The notes beneath the pieces are model-generated. The model searched no databases. It saw only the letters and a program-made list of their open reading frames with translations, and was not told where the DNA came from. From the NCBI GenBank assembly GCA_048883105.1, contig JBHLQY010000004.1:1-58023 (forward strand): a stretch of DNA of 58,023 nt. Direction: 5' to 3'. This document shows, one piece after another, positions 17,650 through 25,337 of the stretch (within the stretch, counting starts at the first letter, position 1; every line of letters starts with the position of its first letter). The position numbers were made by a program, and so were the translations under genes. Source of the DNA: LW40-45 sp048883105 (GTDB lineage Archaea > Asgardarchaeota > Lokiarchaeia > Sigyniarchaeales > SOKP01).

Positions 17650-18027
17650 ATGGCTAATATTAAATATTTTAGTCCTGGAACCCCTGTTGCTGGACCTTAT
17701 AGTCCTGGTGTGAAAGTTGGAAACTTAATTTTTGTATCAGGTCAAGGTCCTACGGCAGGAAAAATGGATATAAAAGAACAGACTTTAAGTACTTTGGAGA
17801 ATATTAAAAAGATTTTGGAAGCAGCTGGAATAGAAGTCTCAAAAATAATAAAAGTATCAGTATTTTTGAAAAACATTAAAGATTTTGGCAAGATGAATCG
17901 AACGTATAAGAAATTCTTCGAAACTAACGGTGTAACTGATAAGTTTCCAGCTAGAACTACTGTTGAAATATCAAATTTACCCACAGCAGAAATGTTAATT
18001 GAAATAGATGCTATAGCAACAATTTAA
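17650..18027 (+). CDS. ridA: RidA family enamine/imine deaminase
   Basis: A 125-residue protein of the YjgF/YER057c/UK114 family, forming trimers that hydrolyse reactive 2-aminoacrylate-type enamines released by PLP enzymes. The conserved arginine that binds the carboxylate is in FPARTTVEISNLP, and the glycine-rich opening PVAGPYSPGVKVGNLIFVSGQGP is intact (typical elements GPYSPG and VSGQGP). The length is standard. Its position directly after a PLP D-amino-acid enzyme, with a threonine ammonia-lyase elsewhere in the window, fits the known function. Confidence 0.93.
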   Translation: MANIKYFSPGTPVAGPYSPGVKVGNLIFVSGQGPTAGKMDIKEQTLSTLENIKKILEAAGIEVSKIIKVSVFLKNIKDFGKMNRTYKKFFETNGVTDKFPARTTVEISNLPTAEMLIEIDAIATI

Positions 18028-18064
18028 ATTATAAATTCTTAAACAATTTTTTTCTTATTTTAAA

Positions 18065-19036
18065 TTATTTATTTTGAACTTTTAGATCTTCATAATAATA
18101 ACGACCATATTTCTCCTTAAATGCCTCAGCAATTTCATCTATTTTTGGGCAGATAAATTCGAAGCCGTCTTTTATAGTTTCATAGTTAACAGGGATCTTT
18201 CCTAAGACTTCTCCATCAACTTGACATATATAAGGTTCATCTTCTGGATTTTTCATTTCTATTCTGACATTCTTGCTTTCAAAATCGTATACATTAGTAT
18301 TTGGATAAACAGATGCGCTGTACATCTTATTGAATTCGCGTAAAAGCTTCAATTTGCTCATATCAACTACGGCAATAAAGAATAATCCGTCATTTATCCG
18401 TGCTTTCGAACAGATGTACATACCGCCACCATAACTCGGACCATTTCCAACTGCTATGCAATTTGAATTGCCCTCATATTTATTGTTATCCATAGTAATT
18501 TTAACATCTTTATTTTTCCATCTAATTATTGTTTTTAGAGTTGTTGTAACATAATTTTTGGGGCCCTTTTTACCCAAGTTTGCCCGTCTTGTAACCTCAG
18601 CATCAAAACCTTGACTTCCAATTCCAAGAAAATAGCGTTTGATCCCTTCGTCTGTAATTGCTAAACCAATATCAGAATTCCTTGAATAACCTTCAGCAAT
18701 TATTTCACAAGCTCTTTTAATGTCTGGCTTAATTCCGATTGCACCTGGAACATCATTTCCGCTACCCATAGGGATAAATCCGCACAGAGCTCCTGAATTG
18801 GAAAGAAATGCACCGTTGAATACCTCATTACACGTCCCATCACCTCCGGCCCCAATAACATTATATCCATCCTTGGCCAGTTGTTGGGCTAATTCAATCA
18901 TATGACCAGCATATTCAGATTTAAATAACTTATATTTGACACCCAAATCATTTAAGCATTTAATAGCATAATCAAAATCCTTCTTTGATTTCCCACCAGC
19001 ACTAGTAGGATTGTATAGAATTGCGTAATCTTTCAT
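18065..19036 (-). CDS. Diacylglycerol-kinase family lipid kinase
   Basis: Soluble or membrane-associated kinase of the DAGK catalytic family (YegS/DgkB/BmrU-like). It opens with YAILYNPTSAGGKSKKDF and contains the nucleotide-binding GAGGDGTCNEVFNG and GFIPMGSGNDVPGAIG motifs, then a C-terminal beta-rich domain with ICQVDGEVLG. Archaeal members phosphorylate isoprenoid lipids, diacylglycerol or sphingosine-like lipids; this one is not assignable further. Two in-frame ATGs exist, at 19045 and 19036. The Shine-Dalgarno GTGGAGA overlaps the first and lies 10 nt before the second, so I take 19036 (323 residues). It is collinear with the downstream DUF998 gene in neither distance nor function. Confidence 0.88.
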   Translation of the reverse strand: MKDYAILYNPTSAGGKSKKDFDYAIKCLNDLGVKYKLFKSEYAGHMIELAQQLAKDGYNVIGAGGDGTCNEVFNGAFLSNSGALCGFIPMGSGNDVPGAIGIKPDIKRACEIIAEGYSRNSDIGLAITDEGIKRYFLGIGSQGFDAEVTRRANLGKKGPKNYVTTTLKTIIRWKNKDVKITMDNNKYEGNSNCIAVGNGPSYGGGMYICSKARINDGLFFIAVVDMSKLKLLREFNKMYSASVYPNTNVYDFESKNVRIEMKNPEDEPYICQVDGEVLGKIPVNYETIKDGFEFICPKIDEIAEAFKEKYGRYYYEDLKVQNK

Positions 19037-19104
19037 AATTATCATTCTCCACTTTTTAATTTTGTCAATATCAATTGGATTTTAAAAAAAAGAATTTAAA
19101 AATT

Positions 19105-19716
19105 TTATTCAAAAGCTGTATACATATTATAAACAATTAATCCAACATAACCGAGAGCCGTAAAAACAGTGAACCATTCGAGTAATGGAGTGCCAATTAC
19201 AAATACAAAAAGAAGATTAATTATTGCTACGATGATACCATAAATACCAATTAATTTAATGAAATCTGAGTGAAAAAATAAGGCGATTGCTGCAATAATC
19301 AAAACTAAGAGGTTTAGTCTAAAAAATACTTCACTCCAGAAAATATGTGGTTCTATAAAATCTTCTGAAAAAATTCCAATCATAATTAATGAAAATGCTG
19401 CAAAACAGCCAACTATTTGAGTAGCAATCATGAGTAACTTATGCCAAATTTCTTCCCTATACCATTTATACAAACCGATAAAGAATGGAAATAACGAAAT
19501 TCCTGTTAAAATACAACCTAGATTATAAAAAATCGCTCCATTTGGATTATAACTTGAATTTCCTAGGTCTGACAACCAATTATCAATTGGACTAAATGGT
19601 GGAGGATATAAAGCAAGGGAAGTAAATGTGAAAATACAATAGAAAGCGATAACTAAGATGCCAGCAATACAGCTTATAGGCCATTTTGAAAGATTCAATT
19701 TCATGAGTTTATTCAC
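19105..19716 (-). CDS. DUF998 family membrane protein, copy 2
   Basis: A 203-residue six-TM protein carrying the same signature loop (NWLSDLGNSSYNPNGAIF) and helix pattern as the gene at 12668, and about the same length. Function unknown. A GTG at 19716 and an ATG at 19704 are both possible starts; the difference is four residues. The two closest copies sit about 6 kb apart on the same strand and are separated by unrelated genes, so this is an old or dispersed duplication and not a tandem one. Confidence 0.8.
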   Translation of the reverse strand: MNKLMKLNLSKWPISCIAGILVIAFYCIFTFTSLALYPPPFSPIDNWLSDLGNSSYNPNGAIFYNLGCILTGISLFPFFIGLYKWYREEIWHKLLMIATQIVGCFAAFSLIMIGIFSEDFIEPHIFWSEVFFRLNLLVLIIAAIALFFHSDFIKLIGIYGIIVAIINLLFVFVIGTPLLEWFTVFTALGYVGLIVYNMYTAFE

Positions 19717-19847
19717 TATTATTTTTATTGAATTCTAAAGTTTAAATAATGTGTGTTTCGGTTGGAAAAGAGTAATATTTTGTATTATATAAATTTTGTT
19801 TAATTCAATAAATCCGTTTAATTCAGAGTATAAGGTAAAATCAAAAA

Positions 19848-19856
19848 TTTAAATAT
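19848..19856 (+). promoter_or_regulatory. TATA box of the M29 peptidase gene
   Basis: TTTAAATAT, a consensus archaeal TATA element. It predicts transcription starting near 19880, which leaves a leader of about 55 nt before the ATG at 19937. Confidence 0.5.
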
Positions 19857-19936
19857 TCTAAGGATGATATAATTTTACCCAAATAGATTGAAAAAATAAA
19901 ATGAAGAGAGAAAAATAGTAAGAAAATTATAGAAAA

Positions 19937-20887
19937 ATGAGTTTAAGACAAGGAGCAAAAGTAATTGCGGAAACGTGTATGGAAATAAAACCAAATGAAA
20001 ATGTGTTAATAATTACAACTAAACTATTCTCTAAGAAAGCGCGAGTTTTGGCTGAGGAAGCAGAACACTTAGGGGCAAACGTCAATGTTATCACCGTAAA
20101 GGATGAAGAGATGCAAATTGAGCCACCCAAGGTTGTTAGTATAATGATGGTCGAGTCCGATGTGATTATGGCTACACTACCCTTTAGTACCATACAGATT
20201 TTTCTTCATACAAATGCGAGGGCTGCTGCGACCCAAGCTGGTGCTAGAGTAGGAGCTGTACCATATATTAAATATGATATTACAAGCAAAGATATTTTTG
20301 AAATTACTGACCTTACGGAAAAATTAGCTGAAATATTAACAAATGGTAATGATGCGAGAATCACCACAAATGAGGGAACTGATATAACTTTATCAATTAA
20401 AGATAGGATTTCAGCTCCTTTACGGGTGAGACACGTAGTTCCAGGAGCATGGGGTGCAGTACCAGATTATGCAGAAGCAGCAATAGCACCGGTAGAAGGC
20501 AGTGCGGAAGGTGTGGCTATTATTAATGTATTCTTCGAAAAGGTTGGGGGCATTAAAAATCCTGTTAAAATGACCATTAAAAATGGAAGGGTAGTGAAAA
20601 TTGAAGGAAAAGAGGAGGCAGAAAAGATTCGAAAAATTATGGAAATGGCAGATGAGAATGGAAATAATATTGCTGAGTTAGGAATCGGAACAAATCACAC
20701 GTTAAAACGACTTACAGGAACCATCGGTGATAAAATGATGAAAGGTACAGCCCACATAGCGATCGGCAAAAATATAAACATTGGAGGTAACACATATAGT
20801 AATATTCATCACGACGGTGTTATGAAAAATGTAACAATTGAAATTGACGACCACGAAATACTAAAAGACGGACGTATTCTTATTTAA
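19937..20887 (+). CDS. M29-family metallopeptidase-like protein (thermophilic aminopeptidase fold)
   Basis: A 316-residue cytosolic protein of the M29 aminopeptidase superfamily, shorter than the ~410-residue PepS/aminopeptidase T type. Putative metal ligands are visible in the usual order: Glu in AAIAPVEGSAEG, Glu in IAELGIGTNH, His in GTAHIAIGKN, then HHDG and the following acidic IEID. The N-terminal alpha/beta part (NENVLIITTKLFSKKARVLAEEA) also fits. The short form overlaps with NicX-type ring-cleaving dioxygenases, which belong to the same superfamily, so peptidase activity is likely but not certain. Confidence 0.8.
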   Translation: MSLRQGAKVIAETCMEIKPNENVLIITTKLFSKKARVLAEEAEHLGANVNVITVKDEEMQIEPPKVVSIMMVESDVIMATLPFSTIQIFLHTNARAAATQAGARVGAVPYIKYDITSKDIFEITDLTEKLAEILTNGNDARITTNEGTDITLSIKDRISAPLRVRHVVPGAWGAVPDYAEAAIAPVEGSAEGVAIINVFFEKVGGIKNPVKMTIKNGRVVKIEGKEEAEKIRKIMEMADENGNNIAELGIGTNHTLKRLTGTIGDKMMKGTAHIAIGKNINIGGNTYSNIHHDGVMKNVTIEIDDHEILKDGRILI

Positions 20888-21253
20888 TAGGTATTTACAC
20901 AATTTTACTTTTTCTAAAAAAAATCGTAAAATTGTTAAGTAATAGGCGGGGTGATAATAGAGCAGCTAAAATTACTACTGGAAGTCGCAATTTTTAAAGT
21001 TTCAATTCTCGTAAATGTTAAATACCGATTTTACCAGTTAATATTTTTGTTAACCAGTTTGTATTATATTTTCACGCGAAAGGTCTAAATATCACCCCAT
21101 ATTTGAGGCAAGAATTTTTTTTTCGACCGAATAATAGGTAAGACAATAGTTTATATAAAGCTTTTCCTTTTATATGTAAATATTTAATTTTAGTAATCTT
21201 ACGCCTTCTACTATCAATTTTTGAAAAAAAAGATCTAAACGAAAATAAGATTT
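20888..21253. other. 367-bp intergenic region
   Basis: No reading frame with recognisable protein features. It holds a 9-bp perfect inverted repeat, a short TTTC-ACGC-GAAA hairpin and a T9 run, described separately as a candidate RNA. A TTTATATA element near 21149-21158 (reading GTTTATATAAAG) could be a promoter in either orientation. No tRNA can be folded. Confidence 0.5.
20948..21123 (+). ncRNA. Candidate structured RNA closed by a 9-bp inverted repeat
   Basis: GGGGTGATA at 20948-20956 is perfectly complementary to TATCACCCC at 21090-21098, enclosing about 133 nt that contain smaller hairpins (for example TTTC-ACGC-GAAA at 21071-21080). A run of nine Ts at 21115-21123 follows, which would end an archaeal transcript. 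This region is more GC-rich than its surroundings. No conserved RNA family was recognised and no promoter is obvious, so this stays tentative. Confidence 0.3.
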
Positions 21254-22507
21254 CTACAACTTCTCAAAAATATGCACACACATAGCCGCTTCTCCAACGC
21301 CAATATTTCCACCACCATTTTCGGCCAGAGCTATTCTTGCTTTGTTAACTTGCCTTTCACCAGCTTCTCCGCGCAGTTGAGTTATTAATTCATAAATTTG
21401 TGCTAAACCCGAAGCACCGATTGGATGACCTCGAGATAATAATCCTCCACTAGGATTAACAGGTATTTTTCCATCTAGAGCTGTGGCTCCACTCTCAGTA
21501 AAGGATCCACCTTCTCCAATTGGACAGAATCCCATTTGTTCGATCTGATGTATTTCTCCAAACGCCGTAGCATCGTGGACTTCTGCAACATGAATATCTT
21601 TTGGACTCAGTCCAGCCATTTCATATGCAGCCCTTGAAGCCCTTTTGGCAATATCATCTGATGTCCATGAACCCGATCTTAAAATAGAGGCTCTTATCAA
21701 GATGGCTCTATCCTTGAGTTCTGAATGAACCTTCAACCAATTTTCTGAACATATAATTGCTGCTGCAGCACCATCTCCAACGGGGGCACACATAGATCTC
21801 GTAAGAGGATAAGCAACTTCATAATCTTCTAAGGCTTGTTCCACAGTCAAGGGAAAAGTGTATTGAGCTAGGGGATTCAGAGTTGAATTATTATGGTTTT
21901 TAGCTGCAACGACAGCTAATTGTCTTTGTGTAGTCCCATATTTTTTCATGTGAAATCGAGCTGCCGCTGCATAAAGATCCATAAATGCTGAGTGACTTCT
22001 TTTTTTCTTAACCTCAGTTCCTTTTCTCTTAGCTTCTCTTTCCTTACGTTTTCTAGCCATTTTTTTTAATTGTTCAATTAATTTAGTCGTTCTCTCTACA
22101 TCAGTTGCAGCTATAAATGCTTCCATCATTTTCTCACGATCTTCATTATAGCCCTTTTCAACACCTATAGCTAGTGTACAGTCATAGAGGCCTGCTTTTA
22201 TAGCAGTCCATGCTCCGTGGAAAGCGGTACTCGCACCAGCACAGGCATTCTCTACATTTATGATGGGTATCTTATCTATTTGATTGGCTGTAAGTGCAAC
22301 TTGCCCTCGAATACAATGTTGGAAATCACTTATACCCCAACCAGAATTAGAAAACCATGCGGCTTCAATATCATCCGAATTTACATCATATTCACAATCT
22401 TTTAAGACCGATTCAAGTGCTTCCCCAGTAAATTGTTTAATATTTTTTTCAAGAAATTTACCAAACTTAGTCATTCCAACTCCAATTATATAAACATAAT
22501 CGCTCGT
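21254..22507 (-). CDS. Thiolase family protein (archaeal acetyl-CoA acetyltransferase type), ACG start
   Basis: Thiolase-fold enzyme of the SCP2-thiolase/archaeal acetoacetyl-CoA thiolase group. The nucleophilic cysteine lies in VENACAGASTAF, and the active-site histidines in HDATAFGE and GGLLSRGHPIGASG. The terminal ENGGGNIGVGEAA replaces the CxG motif of biosynthetic thiolases, which is normal for this group. ATG at 22474 would remove the first beta strand. Upstream in frame, SDYVYIIGVGMTKFG is the expected N-terminus, and the codon in the Met position is ACG (22505-22507). No ATG, GTG or TTG occurs back to the in-frame stop. The full length is 417 residues. Archaeal relatives often work with a DUF35 OB-fold partner and HMG-CoA synthase, neither of which is adjacent here. 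Confidence 0.85.
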   Translation of the reverse strand, partial: TSDYVYIIGVGMTKFGKFLEKNIKQFTGEALESVLKDCEYDVNSDDIEAAWFSNSGWGISDFQHCIRGQVALTANQIDKIPIINVENACAGASTAFHGAWTAIKAGLYDCTLAIGVEKGYNEDREKMMEAFIAATDVERTTKLIEQLKKMARKRKEREAKRKGTEVKKKRSHSAFMDLYAAAARFHMKKYGTTQRQLAVVAAKNHNNSTLNPLAQYTFPLTVEQALEDYEVAYPLTRSMCAPVGDGAAAAIICSENWLKVHSELKDRAILIRASILRSGSWTSDDIAKRASRAAYEMAGLSPKDIHVAEVHDATAFGEIHQIEQMGFCPIGEGGSFTESGATALDGKIPVNPSGGLLSRGHPIGASGLAQIYELITQLRGEAGERQVNKARIALAENGGGNIGVGEAAMCVHIFEKL

Positions 22508-22573
22508 GTTTTTCCACTTTTTCGATTTATTTTAGTTAATAATGTTAATTAATTAAAAAATAAATATAATATT

Positions 22574-24088
22574 ATGAAAGCAGAAATTATTGAAAGAACT
22601 GATATTATTAAAACTAAATCTGGGAAAATCCAAGGTTATAGAGAAAATGGCTTAGATATATTTAAAGGAATTCCTTACGCAGAACCTCCAGTTGGAGAAT
22701 TGAGATTTAAATCCCCCGTTGACAAGAAATCATGGGACGGAGTTCTTGAAACGATTGAATATAGTGCTTGTGCTTATCAGGGATATACAGAACTCGAAGA
22801 ATGGCTTGGTAAATATGAACCCGAAAGTGAAGATTGTTTATTCCTTAATATATGGACTCCCTCAACGGATGAGCGTAAGCGACCTGTAATGTTTTGGATA
22901 CATGGAGGTGCATTTATTACTGGAACTGGAAATGATCCAATGTACGATGGGTCAGCTTTAGCTCTACGCGGGGATGTTGTAGTAGTTTCAATTAATTATA
23001 GGTTAGGACTCTTTGGTTTTCCATATCTCTCAGGTGTAACTGCCAATGTAGGGTCTCTCGATCAGATAAAAGCATTGGAATGGGTTCATGATAACATTGA
23101 ACTCTTTGGTGGGGATCCTAATAATGTAACAATTTTCGGTGAATCTGCTGGGGGGTATTCCGTTGTTTCTTTATGTTCGATGCCTGCCGCTAAGGATCTT
23201 TTTCGCCGTGTAATAGCCCAAAGCGCACCATTTATTGATCCAGCGGTAAGCGAGAAAACTACAAAAAAAATACTACGTAAATTAGGCATTAAAGGGGGAA
23301 ATATTGATGCTGCGCGAGATATACCTCCTGACCAAATTATTGAAACACAAAATAAATTCTTTGCAGAAGATCCTACAAATATTCTAGCACTAAGACCGCT
23401 TATTGAAGGAAAAATTTGGCCAAAACATCCATTAAGAGCCTTTGAAGATGGTGATTGTAAAAATATCGATTTCATGATAGGAACGAATCTTGATGAAGGA
23501 AAATTATTTACAGCTATGCAAGCTTTAGATTCAATAGTATCCGAAGGAGAAAAATTAATAATTGGATATTTGGGAATGCAAGGAATAGATCCAGAGAGAA
23601 GCAAGAAAATTATCGATACGTATAAATCCGCAAGGGAAGGAAAAGTTTCTACCGAACCTAAAGAACTTATCGACGCTGTTCTAACAGATGTAGTATTTCG
23701 TATATTTACTACACGATTGCTAGAGGCCCAGAGACCTCATCAGCCTAATACTTATAATTATATGTTTTCTTGGCAATCACCAGGATTTGGCGGAAATTTA
23801 GGAGCTTGTCATGCATTAGAAATACCTTTTGTCTTTGGAACGCTTGAAGCACCTACATTGAAAGATTTCATCACTGTAAATTCTGAAACTAAAGGTCTTA
23901 GTGAGAAGTTGATGGACGCATGGATTGCCTTTGCTCATACCGGCAATCCTAACCATAAAGGCATTCCCGATTGGCCAGCTTATGATGCCGAAAAGAGAGC
24001 AACAATGGTTTTTGGAACTGAATGCAAAGTAGAAAACGCGATTTTTGACAGAGAACGTAAAGCCTGGGATGGTCTTTTAGAAATTTAA
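22574..24088 (+). CDS. Type-B carboxylesterase
   Basis: An alpha/beta-hydrolase of 504 residues in the carboxylesterase/cholinesterase (type B) family. Diagnostic motifs are GIPYAEPPVGELRF, EDCLFLNIWTP, the oxyanion-hole WIHGGAF, the nucleophile elbow FGESAGGYS, GTNLDEG near the acid and CHALEIPFVFG carrying the catalytic histidine. No signal peptide is present, so a cytoplasmic enzyme is likely. The family is common in bacteria and eukaryotes and rare in archaea, so acquisition by transfer is likely. Substrate is unknown. It is divergent from the thiolase gene; with the ACG start the space between them is only 66 bp. Confidence 0.92.
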   Translation: MKAEIIERTDIIKTKSGKIQGYRENGLDIFKGIPYAEPPVGELRFKSPVDKKSWDGVLETIEYSACAYQGYTELEEWLGKYEPESEDCLFLNIWTPSTDERKRPVMFWIHGGAFITGTGNDPMYDGSALALRGDVVVVSINYRLGLFGFPYLSGVTANVGSLDQIKALEWVHDNIELFGGDPNNVTIFGESAGGYSVVSLCSMPAAKDLFRRVIAQSAPFIDPAVSEKTTKKILRKLGIKGGNIDAARDIPPDQIIETQNKFFAEDPTNILALRPLIEGKIWPKHPLRAFEDGDCKNIDFMIGTNLDEGKLFTAMQALDSIVSEGEKLIIGYLGMQGIDPERSKKIIDTYKSAREGKVSTEPKELIDAVLTDVVFRIFTTRLLEAQRPHQPNTYNYMFSWQSPGFGGNLGACHALEIPFVFGTLEAPTLKDFITVNSETKGLSEKLMDAWIAFAHTGNPNHKGIPDWPAYDAEKRATMVFGTECKVENAIFDRERKAWDGLLEI

Positions 24089-24113
24089 AAAGCAAAAAAA
24101 TAAAAAATTTTTT

Positions 24114-25301
24114 CTAATTTTTTTTCCTGAGGTTTTTAACATAGAATTTCTTCTTTACATAATAAAATCGAATCAGACCAACTACACTGAATAATAATAT
24201 GTTAAAAAGGATCTTTAGATCTGATATAACAAAAAAGAATATTAATAACGCGGATATTAATGACAGATATACTGTTATTAAAGCTTTAATCTGAACTTTC
24301 GCATCCACTTCAGTTTTTAACTTATTCCCATATTTCGTATTATATATACCAAATATAAGGCTAAAAACTACTCTTAAATAATAAGGATCTGGTGATTCAA
24401 GATAACCTATAATACCAAATAATAGGTTCATTCCTAATCCTCTTATTAATATAATAGAAAAATAGTTTAATTTTTCATCTATATCCATACTATTTAACTG
24501 AGATTTTGTGTTAAAAAATATCATGAAATTAACTATATTAAGACATAACACGATGTACATAAACATATTCAAGAAAAATCGTCCTTCTATAACTCCATTG
24601 AGTATGAACATTAAATAATTCATGGAATTTAAAACAGTAATTGTTGTCACAGATATCAAAATATCTGTTTCATCAATTACATTAATTCTTACTAACTTAA
24701 TAAACATGTTAGAAAGCCAAATAACAAAAAATGCAAAGATATAAGCGGTTATAGATAGCCCTAATAAATTAAAGGCTAAAATACCTATAATTATGTGAAA
24801 AATACCGGAAATAAAGAACAATCTAGCGGCTATAAATTGTTTCATTCTATTTTCAAGATATTTTGGCTTTTGCTCCTTACTATCAGGTAAAAAGGAGAAT
24901 AATTTTTGAAGAATAATGAAATAAATAAGACCTCTAACCTTAATTTTCCGGGTAACAACCATTTTCAATAATTTACCCTGCGGTATCATTCCGGCAGCAA
25001 GTTCCATTAAGATTTGCAATTTCATTGCCATTTTACCATTCCAACCCAGTTTCTTCTTCTTTAAATTACTTGGGTCATCATTGCGGATTCCTTCAATGTT
25101 CAGTGTTCCTTTATCGATAGTTATTAACGCAGCAAAATCTCCATCTAATGGGTTCAGTAATAATTTAACGCTAATATTTTTAGAAAACTCTTTAAATTCA
25201 TCAATTTCTTTAACTAATTCAAGTCTTTTTCCTAAAGTTGCGGCAAAACCTCTTAATCTTCCCGTCTTTTTTAGTCTAGTTTCAGAAATTTTACTATACA
25301 T
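24114..25301 (-). CDS. SCP2-like domain fused to a multi-pass membrane domain
   Basis: A 395-residue protein I do not recognise as a named family. Residues ~30-150 resemble an SCP2 sterol-carrier domain (VKLLLNPLDGDFAALITIDKG, a central AMKLQILMELAAG helix, then TRKIKVRGLIYFIILQKLF). The rest has about eight hydrophobic helices (from ~160, such as LFFISGIFHIIIGILAFNLL). A lipid-binding module on a membrane anchor suggests lipid handling, which is inference only. Start ATG. It lies between the convergent esterase and IlvD; the 36-bp gap to IlvD allows co-transcription. Confidence 0.6.
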   Translation of the reverse strand: MYSKISETRLKKTGRLRGFAATLGKRLELVKEIDEFKEFSKNISVKLLLNPLDGDFAALITIDKGTLNIEGIRNDDPSNLKKKKLGWNGKMAMKLQILMELAAGMIPQGKLLKMVVTRKIKVRGLIYFIILQKLFSFLPDSKEQKPKYLENRMKQFIAARLFFISGIFHIIIGILAFNLLGLSITAYIFAFFVIWLSNMFIKLVRINVIDETDILISVTTITVLNSMNYLMFILNGVIEGRFFLNMFMYIVLCLNIVNFMIFFNTKSQLNSMDIDEKLNYFSIILIRGLGMNLLFGIIGYLESPDPYYLRVVFSLIFGIYNTKYGNKLKTEVDAKVQIKALITVYLSLISALLIFFFVISDLKILFNILLFSVVGLIRFYYVKKKFYVKNLRKKN

Positions 25302-25337
25302 TATGCTTTATTCTATTTTTTTAAAATTAATTTATTA

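Noticed and set aside
20941..21060. A tRNA or intron-containing tRNA in the peptidase-thiolase gap
   Set aside because: GC-rich stretch and a GTTTCAATTC string recall a T arm, but no acceptor, D-arm or anticodon stems pair.
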